From a virus, in the IMG/VR virus record IMGVR_UViG_3300031718_000012, positions 1 through 60,280 of that record: DNA of 60,280 nt. One strand, given 5' to 3'. A model generated the notes under the pieces. That model did no database searches. It had not been told where the DNA came from and worked only from the letters and a program-made list of their open reading frames with translations. Each line of letters begins with the position of its first letter. Within the stretch, counting starts at the first letter, position 1. A program made the position numbers and the translations under genes. Shown piece by piece: positions 1 through 7,797 of this stretch.

Positions 1-1
1 G

Positions 2-172
2 CAATCGTTCGGGCGTTTGCTTTCGATTTGCTCCGAGAATCAAACCGAAATGGTCTTGCACGCAGCCGAGGTTGAATCGACGTTGCAACTCTCCACCGAC
101 CAAGAAGCCGAAGCCGGCGATCTGGCCGCGCTCCAAGAGATTGCCGATCGAGAAGGCTGGGAAACAACCTAA
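2..172 (+). CDS. Hypothetical protein, 5'-truncated by window edge
   Basis: An open frame runs from the first bases of the window to a TAA at 170-172, giving 56 residues of a C-terminal tail. It is acidic and rich in Glu, Ala and Leu and ends in EGWETT. No domain is recognisable. It is co-directional with the DUF932 gene that follows 57 bases later, so it is probably the preceding gene of the same early operon. The true start lies outside the window. Confidence 0.5.
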   Translation, partial: QSFGRLLSICSENQTEMVLHAAEVESTLQLSTDQEAEAGDLAALQEIADREGWETT

Positions 173-229
173 CGACATTCCAAGTGGCACCGCGCAGCCG
201 AGAATGCGCGGAACAAACGAGGTACGAAA

Positions 230-1300
230 ATGAAAGCAGGAGTGGACCTTCAGGCACTAGCAGCCGAAATCGAGCGACAGCGAAACACCAAGCGCGATTT
301 TAAGGCAAGCACGTCTGAACTAACCCTGATAGATGAAACCGAAGACGCAAAAGGCGCGCTCGCGCTGAAAATCAACGGCCACGGAACATTCGGCGTCACC
401 GAATTGTGCCATGACCAAATCGCAGCGCATCACGGCATCCCGGCCAAGTATTACGACAAGATGCGGCACGAAGCTCCCGAGCTGCTGGTTCGCAATGTGA
501 ATCACTGGTTCGATGCCACGAAGGACACGCGAATGCTCCGGACTCTCGACGGCCGGGCGCGTGCCTTCCTCTCCAATCGTTATCGCTCGATCGACAACGA
601 CGACGTAGCGACGGCGGTGCTTCCGATGTTTCTCGAACAGTCCGACCTTGGTTTGAAACTCGAGTCCTGCCAAGTCACCGAGACGCGGCTGTACATCAAG
701 GCAGTTTCGGAACGCATCGTCGGCAAGGTCGTCGGCGACGTGGTGCAATCCGGAATCTGCATCACCAATTCCGAAGTGGGGTTGCACGCCTTCAAAATCG
801 AGCCGCTCGTGTACGTCTTGCGTTGCACAAACGGGATGGTCCTAAATGACGCCCGTATGCGCAGGTACCACGTCGGACGTCGCACGGAAGAACTCGAAAC
901 GGCCGTCGAAGTTTTTGCGGACGACACACGCAAGGCCGACGACCAGGCGCTGATGCTGAAAATGCGTGACGTCGTGAAGGCGTGTTTCGACCAGGTTAAG
1001 TTTAACGAGATGACTCGCGGCCTCGAAATCGTCGCGGGGAACAAGCTGCAACGGAATCTGGTGGACACGGCCGACAAGGTCGTTGAAGTTTTCCAGATCG
1101 CCGACCGACATAAGGATGGAATCCTCGCGCAGCTTGCGGGGCACGCCAAGACCCGATGGGGATTGTCGAATGCTCTGACGGCCTACGCGCAGGACGATGC
1201 ACTCGATTACGACGAGGCAAGCCGCTTCGAGGAACTAGGGGGCGAAGTCATGACCCTCTCGAACACGAAGTGGGAAGAAGTCGCCGGGGTCGCGGCCTAA
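230..1300 (+). CDS. DUF932 family phage/plasmid protein
   Basis: A 356-residue protein matching the DUF932 family (often called phage/plasmid-like protein TIGR03299), which is common in phages and plasmids and whose biochemical role is unknown. Family-like stretches are the FGVTELCHDQIAAHHGIP region near residue 55, the GRARAFLSNRYRSIDN region near residue 107, and LRCTNGMV near residue 202, in the usual order. Length is normal for the family. The ATG follows GAGGTACGAAA. A stable hairpin lies just past its stop codon. In other mobile elements DUF932 genes often sit among replication or recombination genes, as here. Confidence 0.85.
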   Translation: MKAGVDLQALAAEIERQRNTKRDFKASTSELTLIDETEDAKGALALKINGHGTFGVTELCHDQIAAHHGIPAKYYDKMRHEAPELLVRNVNHWFDATKDTRMLRTLDGRARAFLSNRYRSIDNDDVATAVLPMFLEQSDLGLKLESCQVTETRLYIKAVSERIVGKVVGDVVQSGICITNSEVGLHAFKIEPLVYVLRCTNGMVLNDARMRRYHVGRRTEELETAVEVFADDTRKADDQALMLKMRDVVKACFDQVKFNEMTRGLEIVAGNKLQRNLVDTADKVVEVFQIADRHKDGILAQLAGHAKTRWGLSNALTAYAQDDALDYDEASRFEELGGEVMTLSNTKWEEVAGVAA

Positions 1301-1307
1301 CACAAAT

Positions 1308-1329
1308 CGGGGCGGCGAAAGCCGCCCCG
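1308..1329 (+). other. Stable GAAA-loop hairpin after DUF932 gene
   Basis: Nine base pairs (1308-1316 with 1321-1329) of almost pure G:C close a GAAA tetraloop, eight bases after the DUF932 stop. There is no U-tract, so this is not a classic intrinsic terminator. It may be an RNA 3'-end stabiliser or a transcript-processing hairpin between two operon genes. Confidence 0.6.
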
Positions 1330-1349
1330 CGCAGTCCGGAAGGTGAACT

Positions 1350-1493
1350 TTGAGCGACAAAATCGTTGAGCTTTGCAGGTGCGGACATGCCAAGAAGCGT
1401 CATGCTTGGCGAAATGGAATTCCGCAGGACGGGAAGTGTCGCGTGTTCCGATGTAAATGCGTTCGGTTTACGTGGACCGCGAAGGCCAAGTGA
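1350..1493 (+). CDS. Small zinc-ribbon-like protein (47 aa)
   Basis: A short gene with a TTG start 6 bases after GGAAGGTGA, a good ribosome binding site. The protein carries Cys pairs CRC near its N-terminus and C..CKC in the second half (ELCRCGHAKKRHAW, then GKCRVFRCKC), spaced like a minimal zinc ribbon, and a basic C-terminus. It ends just before the ParB-like gene. Function is unknown; such proteins usually bind nucleic acid or protein. A longer overlapping frame from 1366 lacks these features. Confidence 0.6.
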   Translation: MSDKIVELCRCGHAKKRHAWRNGIPQDGKCRVFRCKCVRFTWTAKAK

Positions 1494-1519
1494 CAAATCC
1501 AAAAAACACAGGAGACGTG

Positions 1520-2275
1520 ATGGACACACCGAAAGTAGACCTACAGAAGTTGAAGGCGCTCATTCTGCCGTTGTCGGGCCAACAGAACCGGGACCTGGTA
1601 GCGGACATCAAGAAGAATGGCTTGCTCAATCCGATCGTACGGTTCGAGGGCAAGGTGCTGGACGGCGCCGCACGCGAAACGATTTGCCGTGACCTGGGTA
1701 TCGAACGTCGGTACGTCGAGTTTGAATCGCTGGCGCTATCCTGCTCACCCGCTGATTACTTATGGTCGCAGAACGTCACCCGGCGTCATCTGACCGACGA
1801 CCAACGTGCGGTGCTGGCGTTCGCATGGGAGAAAGAGTTGAAGGGCGAAGCCAAGGCCCGACAGCTTGACGCTCTCAATAAGGGTAGTGAGCCGGGGAAG
1901 AAATCCGGCCTCGCCCCGGAGTCAAACCGGACGCGCAAAGAGATTGCGAAGCGCGCGCACGTCACGACTCACAAAATTCAACAAGTGGAAACGGTGAAGA
2001 AACGCGCACCGCGTCTGCTCAAAAAAGTAGCAGACGGAAATATGAAGTTGAAAGACGCGGTGAAGGCTGCAAGGCCGATCGCCGTGATGAAGCCGAAGAA
2101 GTGGACGGTGGCCGAGGCGCTCGCAGAGTCAATGACGTGGATTACCCGCGGAATTGACAACGCTCTCCCGCGCATCGACAACCCGAAGGCGTTCTTGCTC
2201 GCGCTGGGGCCAAAGATACAGGCACTCTGTGCAGATCGCGCCAAGGCGTCCGGGAAGGCCAAGAAAGCCGCCTAG
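1520..2275 (+). CDS. ParB-like nuclease/partition-fold protein
   Basis: Translation is assigned to ATG 1520, preceded by AGGAGA at 1510-1515. Residues 14-70 resemble the ParB/Srx N-terminal fold: Q-x-x-DL, an IKKNGLLNPIV stretch, and KVLDGAARETIC, followed by DLGIERRYVEF. Residues 75-175 include QNVTRRHLTDDQRAVLA and a helix-turn-helix-like segment (RKEIAKRAHVTTHKIQQV), as in ParB-type DNA-binding proteins of phages. The Lys-rich C-terminus probably contacts DNA. No ParA partner is seen nearby, so plasmid-style partition is not implied; phage ParB-like proteins can be regulators or nucleases. Confidence 0.75.
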   Translation: MDTPKVDLQKLKALILPLSGQQNRDLVADIKKNGLLNPIVRFEGKVLDGAARETICRDLGIERRYVEFESLALSCSPADYLWSQNVTRRHLTDDQRAVLAFAWEKELKGEAKARQLDALNKGSEPGKKSGLAPESNRTRKEIAKRAHVTTHKIQQVETVKKRAPRLLKKVADGNMKLKDAVKAARPIAVMKPKKWTVAEALAESMTWITRGIDNALPRIDNPKAFLLALGPKIQALCADRAKASGKAKKAA

Positions 2276-2331
2276 TCAGCGGGGGCGCAGCCGGGAGCGC
2301 GGAATCCCGGCACAAATTCTTGCGAGGGATT

Positions 2332-2547
2332 ATGGACGCCGTACACGAGACACCGAACGATGACGACGTGGTGCGCCGTCGCAATCTGAATACTGGGTTT
2401 CATCGCGACATGCCTTTCGGCGAGGCGCTGGACGAAATCACCAAGAAGGCGAAAAGCCAGTACCGGAATCGGTTCAAGGTCGCAGGTCGCTTGGCCGAGG
2501 GCGAGAAAATCGAAATCGGAATCCACACCTATGAATTCCGCGACTAG
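2332..2547 (+). CDS. Small hypothetical protein (71 aa)
   Basis: ATG 2332 follows GAGGG closely. The 71-residue product is charged, with MPFGEALDEITKKAKSQYRNRF in the middle and EKIEIGIHTYEFRD at the end. No known domain. It overlaps the next gene by 17 bases, which suggests translational coupling within the early operon. An in-frame TTG at 2320 is a weaker alternative start. Confidence 0.55.
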   Translation: MDAVHETPNDDDVVRRRNLNTGFHRDMPFGEALDEITKKAKSQYRNRFKVAGRLAEGEKIEIGIHTYEFRD

Positions 2548-3100
2548 CCTTTTCCCAACCGAGGGCAAAAACGAATTGCGTGACCGCGCGCGAAAAATGG
2601 GCCAGCTTCAATCGCGGATCTCCGACACGCCGGGAGCTATCTCTGGACTCAAGGGCACGTCGGGCCAGGTTCTGTACTTCATCCGGAAAGCCAAAGCGCG
2701 GACGTTGGATATGAACGACCACGATGGCCTTGTGCGGACCGTGGACACCGAACAGATGTTGACTGACCGCGACCGGCGCTACATGCAGCGCGGTAAATGG
2801 TGGAAGCCGATTCCGGAAGGCTGGCCCGGTCGCGGGAGTTATTGCACCACGCTGCACCCGAAGGAAATCGCGTACCTACAGAAAGTAGTAGATGAAATCG
2901 AGACAGAGATTTTCCAACTGGAACATGACCTGCCGGAATTGAAAGTCGAGCTGGCCAAACTCGCGCAGCACGGACCAATCCCGGCAGACCTGGCCAGACG
3001 CTACGGCGTGAAGGAGAGCAACGATGGTCCATTATGCAGTCGAGTCACAATTGAAAAAAATCGAGTGCCCGTGCAAGGTCCACCCGAACGGTGTCTGTAG
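2531..3100 (+). CDS. Hypothetical protein (189 aa)
   Basis: Starts at ATG 2531 inside the end of the preceding gene. The protein has a basic N-terminal third (KNELRDRARKMGQLQSRI), then a Trp/Gly-rich segment (KWWKPIPEGWPGRGSYC), then an acidic, probably coiled-coil stretch at residues 112-150 (YLQKVVDEIETEIFQLEHDL). I recognise no family. It overlaps the next small gene by 77 bases, so its last 25 residues may instead be non-coding shadow if the downstream gene is the real one. Confidence 0.5.
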   Translation: MNSATSLFPTEGKNELRDRARKMGQLQSRISDTPGAISGLKGTSGQVLYFIRKAKARTLDMNDHDGLVRTVDTEQMLTDRDRRYMQRGKWWKPIPEGWPGRGSYCTTLHPKEIAYLQKVVDEIETEIFQLEHDLPELKVELAKLAQHGPIPADLARRYGVKESNDGPLCSRVTIEKNRVPVQGPPERCL

Positions 3101-3218
3101 CGCAAGGAATCGAACGGTCGAAGAACTGGCAACGGTTTACGACGGGGGTTTCGGATTTGAAATCTCCACTGACGAACAGGCTGTACTTAAATTCAGGAAC
3201 TGGAAGCAGCAAGCGTAA
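3024..3218 (+). CDS. Small hypothetical protein (64 aa)
   Basis: ATG 3024 is preceded by AAGGAGAG, a strong ribosome binding site with suitable spacing, which is the main support. The product has a Cys pair region (CPCKVHPNGVC) that could bind metal, then an acidic C-terminal half. The 77-base overlap with the upstream frame is unusually long, so either the upstream protein ends early in evolution or both are translated. Confidence 0.5.
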   Translation: MVHYAVESQLKKIECPCKVHPNGVCSARNRTVEELATVYDGGFGFEISTDEQAVLKFRNWKQQA

Positions 3219-3254
3219 CCAGCACGCGGAAGCTGGCCAATCGAGGGATACCTA

Positions 3255-4379
3255 ATGAGTGGCACGACGGAACGGAGAATGAGTTTGTTTTACCGCGACA
3301 TCGAAGTCGGCGGCAAAAGCGACAAGGTCTACACCGTGGAAATCGTGAGCGTCGGCACCAAGGCGACGCCGGCCTACCAAGTGAAATATTTGTTCGGGCC
3401 TCGCGGCGGCTGGGTGCAATCCGGGTTCAAAACCAAGAACGCGGTGACGCTGACCGAAGCGAACGCGACGTTCGATGAAGTAGTCGCGCACCAGATTGAA
3501 AAGAAAGGCTACCGGCCTGAGGCAGAATATGCGTGCGCAGGTCCAACACTCGCCGCGGTCGAACCGAAAGATGCAAAATCGACCACCCGGTATGCGTGCG
3601 AACAGCCACAAGATGCGACGCGCGAGGAATCCGATGCGTTAATCAAGAACTCGAAATTCTGGCTCCAACAAAAGATGGACGGCGTTCGTCGGCAAATTCA
3701 CAAGACGCCGGCGGGAGCTTTCATCGGATACAACAAACTCGGGAAAGCCGTCGAGCTTCCGACGTCGATGCTGGCCGAGCTGATGGCCATTCCCGCGAAA
3801 AGTTTTTGGATGGACGGCGAGCTGGTCGGCGATAAGTATTGGGCGTTCGACCTGTTCGAGCTGAACGGGGACGTTGTCGCGCAGGAAGCGTACAGCACGC
3901 GATTCACCCGGCTGACACAATTGCTTGGCATGGGCGAGAACGTCTGCATAGTGCCGACGGCCGTCTCGATCGCGGCCAAGACCGCAGCAATGGCGGGACA
4001 CGTCCAGTTGCGGCATGAAGGCGTGGTATTCAAGCGGACCGACGTGAAGTACCGCGCAGGAGATTCCGGCCAGCACAAGCGATTCAAGTTCGTGAAATCG
4101 GTTTCGTGCTACGTCACGTCACTCAGCACCAAGAAGGCCAGCGCGACGGTGTCCATGCTCGACGGCGCCAGGTGGATTGAAGTGTCCGACGTGTCGACAA
4201 ACGGCAAGGGTACGATCGCTAAGGGCGACGTGGTCGAAGTGCTGTTCCTCTACGCGACGGCCGGACGTCGGCTTTACCAGCCCCGCATCAAGGAAGTCCG
4301 CACCGATGTCGAAGCCGCGGACTGCACCATCGACCAACTCGCCGGAAAATTCAAAGAGGGAATCGCCGAGGCCGCATGA
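3255..4379 (+). CDS. WGR-domain ATP-dependent DNA ligase-like protein
   Basis: A 374-residue protein joining two domains. Residues 9-90 look like a WGR domain (SLFYRD, SDKVYTVEIV, then the VKYLFGPRGGW strand and a final EKKGYRP), although the W-G-R signature itself is degenerate. Residues 130-281 show nucleotidyltransferase motifs of ATP-dependent DNA ligases: K140-M-D-G (motif I, the lysine that takes AMP), MDGEL 186-190 (III), YWAFDLFEL (IIIa), EGVVFKR 255-261 (IV) and KRFKFVK 275-281 (V). An OB-like region follows. It would seal nicks in replicating or recombining phage DNA. Start ATG 3255 has GAGGG 7 bases upstream; ATG 3279 is less well placed. Confidence 0.8.
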   Translation: MSGTTERRMSLFYRDIEVGGKSDKVYTVEIVSVGTKATPAYQVKYLFGPRGGWVQSGFKTKNAVTLTEANATFDEVVAHQIEKKGYRPEAEYACAGPTLAAVEPKDAKSTTRYACEQPQDATREESDALIKNSKFWLQQKMDGVRRQIHKTPAGAFIGYNKLGKAVELPTSMLAELMAIPAKSFWMDGELVGDKYWAFDLFELNGDVVAQEAYSTRFTRLTQLLGMGENVCIVPTAVSIAAKTAAMAGHVQLRHEGVVFKRTDVKYRAGDSGQHKRFKFVKSVSCYVTSLSTKKASATVSMLDGARWIEVSDVSTNGKGTIAKGDVVEVLFLYATAGRRLYQPRIKEVRTDVEAADCTIDQLAGKFKEGIAEAA

Positions 4380-5115
4380 GCCGAATCCGTTCCACTCCTA
4401 AACCCTGGACGGCGCGTGAAGATAAAAAACTCCGTGCGCTCTATCCCACGATGCCGAACCTCGGAATCGGGGAACATTTTGGGCGCACGGACAAATCGGT
4501 AGCTTCACGCGCCAAGGTACTTCGGCTCGACAAAGGCACCCGGAAGCGCTTCACCGAGAAAGATGACGCGATAATCCGAAAACTTTATCGACGTCACACA
4601 ACCGTCTCGATCGCGAAGATACTTAACCGGAGGGCCATGTTCCGGCGAACAAAGGATTGCGGCGACCAGGCTGGTCCGTTGGCCGGGGCCGGATGCAGTC
4701 GACGCAATTCAAGAAAGGCGAAATCACCGGGTCGGCGCTGGCTAGATTAAAACCCGTCGGTACGGTCGTGATGCGAGATGGCTACATGATGATGAAGGTC
4801 AAAGCCGAACCCGAGACAGTCGCAGGTAAGGGCGCTCACTCCACGAACTGGATGTACGTTCACAAAATGGTGTGGGAATCCGCGAACGGAATGATTCCAA
4901 AAGGCTGGCGAATGTGGAAAGACGGCGACCACCTGAACTGCTCACTAGATAATCTCGAACTGGTGAGCGGTCGGGACCATGTCATGCGTACATCTATTCA
5001 AAATTTCCCACCGGAGCTACGAAAGACGTACCAGCTAATCGGTGCGCTCAAACGGAAACTAAAAAATCGCAAGAAAAAAAGGGAGAACATTGATGGCCGA
5101 GAACAAGCTAGCTGA
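4376..5115 (+). pseudogene. HNH endonuclease gene interrupted by a frameshift/deletion
   Basis: Two frames together look like one family: a SANT/Myb-like N-terminal part (WTAREDKKLRALYP; FTEKDDAIIRKLYRR) read in one frame to about 4630, then GHVPANKGLRRPGWSVGRGR, TQFKKGE, an HNH-like core (VHKMVWESANG, IPKGW, KDGDHLNCSLDNLELVS) and a PELRKTYQLIGALKRKL tail read in the other frame to 5115. In typical homologues about 30 residues lie between these halves and the frame is continuous, so both a deletion and a frame change are indicated near 4625-4640. The second half could still start at TTG 4657, so a free HNH domain is possible. Such enzymes are usually homing-type nucleases. Confidence 0.65.
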
Positions 5116-5395
5116 CCTTCGTAACATTCTGTTCGAGCAGTTGGAGCGGTTGAAAAACGCCGAGCAACCGGATTCGGAAATCAAAAGAGCCGAAGCGGTT
5201 TCCGAAGTCGCTACCACGATCTTAGCGACCGCGCGCGTCGAGCTGGACTTCTTGAAAATGGTGGGCCAAGAATTATTGCCGCCCACCGTCGACGCGGCCG
5301 CGACGGCGCGCTTCCTCGAAATGGAAGCCGACCCGAGAACCAACCCGAAAGCGAAAGGCCTCGGCACCGGAAAGAATCTTGGGGGCGGTCGATGA
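5093..5395 (+). CDS. Small helical phage protein (100 aa)
   Basis: ATG 5093 follows GGGAGAACATTG. The protein is mainly helical: DLRNILFEQLERL, then IKRAEAVSEVATTILATARV, then VELDFLKMVG, with a Pro/Gly/Lys-rich tail. Proteins of this layout are common in phage early regions and are of unknown role. It overlaps the end of the HNH frame by 23 bases and the clamp-loader start by 4 bases, so it is embedded in a tightly coupled operon. Confidence 0.65.
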   Translation: MAENKLADLRNILFEQLERLKNAEQPDSEIKRAEAVSEVATTILATARVELDFLKMVGQELLPPTVDAAATARFLEMEADPRTNPKAKGLGTGKNLGGGR

Positions 5396-6060
5396 CCATG
5401 ATGTTCGAGTTTCCGGCAGGGCTGTCCGACAAGTACGAACCGAAGCGGCTGAAAGACTTCATCGGCATCGACAAGCCGCTTGCCACCATGAAGGCCTTCA
5501 TCAAGCGCCCGTATCCATCGGCGTGGTTTTTTATCGGGGCATCTGGCCTCGGCAAGACTACGCTAGGTATGGCGCTCGCACGCGAGGGGAACGCCGAGCT
5601 GCACCTGGTCCCATCGCAGAAGTGTGACGCCGCGGCGGTCGACGAAGTCACGCGACGATGCTGGACCGGGGCCTTCAACTTCTTTGGCGACCGCAAGGGG
5701 AAGCCGGCTGACTTCCATCTGGTCCTGGTCGACGAGGCCGACCGGATGTCGATGGCCGCGCAGTTGCAGTTCCACTCGAAGCTGGACGCGACGGCGATGC
5801 CGCCGAACACGGTATTCATTTTCACGGCGAACAGCGCGACGAACCTCCAAGACTCGTTCCTCTCTCGGTGCCGTTGTCTGGTATTCGAGCGCGAGTCGAT
5901 GAAGAAAGCACTTCCCGCGTTCCTCGTGAAAGTGTATAAATCGGAATGTCGTTTGACCTTGCCCCTAGCTCAAGCGACGAAAATCGCAGAACAATCCAAC
6001 TGGAACGTCCGCGATGCGCTCATGGAGCTTGAAGTTTCGCTCCTGGCGCGAGCGGCATAG
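5392..6060 (+). CDS. Clamp-loader-like AAA+ ATPase (RFC small subunit/DnaX type)
   Basis: A 222-residue AAA+ protein. Walker A is GASGLGKTT at residues 49-57, Walker B is VLVDEAD at 111-117, sensor 1 is TANSATNL near 145-152, and SRC at 158-160 is the arginine-finger motif of clamp loaders. The N-terminal KYEPKRLKDFIG matches the start of RFC/DnaX small subunits. It would load a sliding clamp for phage DNA synthesis, but no clamp or polymerase gene was recognised in the window. It is shorter than cellular RFC (about 320 aa), lacking most of the collar domain. ATG 5392 overlaps the preceding gene. Confidence 0.8.
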   Translation: MTMMFEFPAGLSDKYEPKRLKDFIGIDKPLATMKAFIKRPYPSAWFFIGASGLGKTTLGMALAREGNAELHLVPSQKCDAAAVDEVTRRCWTGAFNFFGDRKGKPADFHLVLVDEADRMSMAAQLQFHSKLDATAMPPNTVFIFTANSATNLQDSFLSRCRCLVFERESMKKALPAFLVKVYKSECRLTLPLAQATKIAEQSNWNVRDALMELEVSLLARAA

Positions 6061-6071
6061 GAGAACGGAAC

Positions 6072-6299
6072 GTGACGACCAAGCCGAAAATATTGGACCG
6101 AGACTTTTTCGTGAAGGCTGGAAGCCGGGGCGGGAAGGTCCGCGCCGAAAAAGCCTCCGCTGAACAGTTGTCGGCCTGGGGGAAGAAAGGCGGGAAAGCC
6201 GGCGCCGCGAAGCGTTGGGCTGGCCACAAAAAGAAACGACCCGCCCTCAAACCCAAGGCGAAGGCCAGATACAACGCACCGATTCCGAGCGCGGCCTGA
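6072..6299 (+). CDS. Basic KGG-repeat small protein (75 aa)
   Basis: GTG start after GGAGAACGGAAC. Highly basic, with glycine-lysine repeats (AGSRGGKVRAEK, GKKGGKAGAAKRW) resembling KGG or stress-induced repeat proteins and typical of nucleic-acid-binding phage proteins. The Lys/Ala/Pro tail is likely disordered. It follows the clamp-loader gene by 11 bases and probably belongs to the replication set. Confidence 0.6.
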   Translation: MTTKPKILDRDFFVKAGSRGGKVRAEKASAEQLSAWGKKGGKAGAAKRWAGHKKKRPALKPKAKARYNAPIPSAA

Positions 6300-6302
6300 G
6301 CC

Positions 6303-6647
6303 GTGGCTTGTAACTGCCCCTCGTCCCCGTGCGCGTGCTTCATCAAAGGCGCGCCGTGCGCGTGCGCGTGTTCCGTGGTTGAGCCCCTTGACCCGGACGC
6401 GCGCAAGGCCACGCTGATAGCCGAAGTCAAACCACAATGCGCCATGTGCGACCCGCCCGGCCTTGAGCCAACAAAGGAATTGACCCATGCGAAAGCTCGA
6501 TTTGTTTTTGACGCTCCCGTTAATGACGGCGTTCTACGCACTCCCGGTGGCGCACGCGCAAAAGGAATTCGGGACGATGCGAATCGTTCAGGACGAGAAG
6601 CCGCCGTCCCACATGGCCGTCCCGAGTCCGACCCCCTGCTATTTTGA
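6303..6647 (+). CDS. Cys-rich small protein, doubtful
   Basis: GTG start right after the previous stop. The first 50 residues are very Cys-rich (CNCPSSPCACFIKGAPCACAC, later CAMC), suggesting a metal-binding peptide. From 6487 the frame overlaps the next gene, which has a signal peptide and good start, so only the first part may be meaningful, or the whole frame may be chance. No ribosome binding site of note. Confidence 0.3.
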   Translation: MACNCPSSPCACFIKGAPCACACSVVEPLDPDARKATLIAEVKPQCAMCDPPGLEPTKELTHAKARFVFDAPVNDGVLRTPGGARAKGIRDDANRSGREAAVPHGRPESDPLLF

Positions 6648-6804
6648 ATGGCTGGGACCTAACATCATTCGCATTTGCCCGGGCGGAATAATCACTGAAA
6701 TTCCGGCGACGGTCGATCACTACGACGAATGGTGGCGTTTACATGTCCTGACCAATGAGTGGGAAATGACCCAGGCAAAGCGTCATAGCTTGGGGCGCGC
6801 ATGA
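6487..6804 (+). CDS. Exported small protein (105 aa)
   Basis: ATG 6487 lies after AAAGGA. Residues 1-25 are a Sec-type signal peptide: MRK, a hydrophobic core (LFLTLPLMTAFYAL) and a cleavage-like AHAQ. The mature part is rich in Trp and Pro (CYFEWLGPNIIRICPGG; HYDEWWRL). No family known. One of many exported products in this phage. It ends with an ATGA overlap to the next gene. Confidence 0.65.
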   Translation: MRKLDLFLTLPLMTAFYALPVAHAQKEFGTMRIVQDEKPPSHMAVPSPTPCYFEWLGPNIIRICPGGIITEIPATVDHYDEWWRLHVLTNEWEMTQAKRHSLGRA

Positions 6805-6959
6805 CCGCGCGGGAAATCGCCGAAGCGGAATTGATGAAGATGCGGCCCCGCTCCCGCGAGAAAGTCATTCGCCTGGTCTATGCGCTGGTCGGTCCGACGA
6901 AGGGCGACGAAGTCGTGGCCCGAGTTGGCGAGCTGGCCAGGACGAAAGGTTTACCGTAG
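6801..6959 (+). CDS. Small helical protein (52 aa)
   Basis: Starts at ATG 6801 in an ATGA overlap with the previous stop, a sign of translational coupling. The 52 residues are charged and helical (REIAEAELMKMRPRSREKV, then VYALVGPTKGDEVVARVGEL). No domain recognised. Confidence 0.55.
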   Translation: MTAREIAEAELMKMRPRSREKVIRLVYALVGPTKGDEVVARVGELARTKGLP

Positions 6960-7009
6960 GATTCCCGGACTTCGTCCGGGGTGATGACTGCGGTGAAAGC
7001 GAGGTCAAC

Positions 7010-7213
7010 ATGCCCCAAGAAGGTTCACCCGACCTAGCACTCGGCCTCGTGTATCTAGTCGTGGCGTTTTTGATTCTGGCCGTTGTTGTTTGGTTCACGC
7101 ACAAGCTGTGGCATAGACGTAAGCAACCGAAAGTGAAGTGGCCTCCCCGCCGTTCGCAGCAAATCCCAACAATAAAAAAGGAGAACAGAAAATGTCATCT
7201 GACGTACAAGTAA
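7010..7213 (+). CDS. Single-pass membrane protein (67 aa)
   Basis: ATG 7010 after AAAGCGAGGTCAAC. One strong hydrophobic segment at residues 9-30 (LALGLVYLVVAFLILAVVVW) with the basic part (HKLWHRRKQPKVKW) on the C-terminal, probably cytoplasmic, side. The gene overlaps the next by 22 bases. Function unknown; short membrane proteins in phage early regions are often host-modulating. Confidence 0.55.
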   Translation: MPQEGSPDLALGLVYLVVAFLILAVVVWFTHKLWHRRKQPKVKWPPRRSQQIPTIKKENRKCHLTYK

Positions 7214-7398
7214 CCCATCGACCCAGGCCGCTCGACGGCCGAGTATCACCAACACCGACCGAATGGAAGATTCGTTGCCATGTTACTGGTGAAATCGTGA
7301 ATCTGACTCGCCAGGAATATCTGGTACAACTCGAATCCGACCATTGGACTTGTCCATACGACCGCGGACCGGCCACGTTTATTGGAGACATAGCTTGA
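7192..7398 (+). CDS. Small hypothetical protein with single zinc-like motif (68 aa)
   Basis: ATG 7192 lies 8 bases after AAGGAGA, a strong binding site that decides this start over an upstream in-frame GTG at 7138. The product contains WKIRCHVTGEIVNL and HWTCPYDRGP, two Cys/His clusters that could form a tiny zinc site. No known family. Confidence 0.6.
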   Translation: MSSDVQVTHRPRPLDGRVSPTPTEWKIRCHVTGEIVNLTRQEYLVQLESDHWTCPYDRGPATFIGDIA

Positions 7399-7553
7399 GG
7401 CCGCGAGCGGCGCTCGCGATCGCCGCGCTGGTTAGCATGCTGATCGTGTTCTCACCCGTGATTTTTGCCGAATTCGCCGACACCGCCAGGCGAGAGGCAT
7501 GCCAAAACTTCCTACGGCGGCGACTCAAAAAAGGAGAGGCATGCGCAACCTAG
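7395..7553 (+). CDS. Small exported or membrane-anchored protein (52 aa)
   Basis: TTG start overlapping the previous TGA (TTGA). The N-terminus has Arg residues then a hydrophobic core (LAIAALVSMLIVFSPVIF) ending in AEFA, which reads as a signal peptide or anchor, followed by a basic tail with two Cys. Support is the tight coupling to both neighbours; no family is known. Confidence 0.45.
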   Translation: MRPRAALAIAALVSMLIVFSPVIFAEFADTARREACQNFLRRRLKKGEACAT

Positions 7554-7768
7554 CGAAGCGACTCGGAGCACTAGTCATGCGTTGGATTTTTGGGCCAATT
7601 GAATCTCTCGACCCGGTCGCCCTGACGTCGACGGCGCCCTGGCCTCTCACCAACTACGCGGAAGAAGAAGAACCCAAGAAGGAGCAACCGCCCTACCCGT
7701 GGTGTCCTCAACCCGAGAAGTGTATCCCGCTCGGCTACTGCCCGAAGAACCCCGGTTGTGGCGATTAG
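7541..7768 (+). CDS. Small Pro/Cys-rich protein (75 aa)
   Basis: ATG 7541 preceded by AAAGGAGAGGC, the best start; an in-frame ATG at 7499 has no binding site. The N-terminus is amphipathic and basic (MRNLAKRLGALVMRWIFG), the middle acidic (EEEEPKKE), and the end has four Cys in a Pro-rich context (YPWCPQPEKCIPLGYCPKNPGC), suggesting a metal-binding or disulfide knot. Last gene of the early operon; a terminator follows 30 bases later. Confidence 0.6.
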   Translation: MRNLAKRLGALVMRWIFGPIESLDPVALTSTAPWPLTNYAEEEEPKKEQPPYPWCPQPEKCIPLGYCPKNPGCGD

Positions 7769-7797
7769 GCTGCTACCGTCAATTACCGCTAAATACC

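Noticed and set aside
1520-2275. ParB-like gene as evidence for a plasmid-like prophage
   Set aside because: No ParA gene or centromere-like repeats are nearby; ParB-fold proteins in phages often have other roles.
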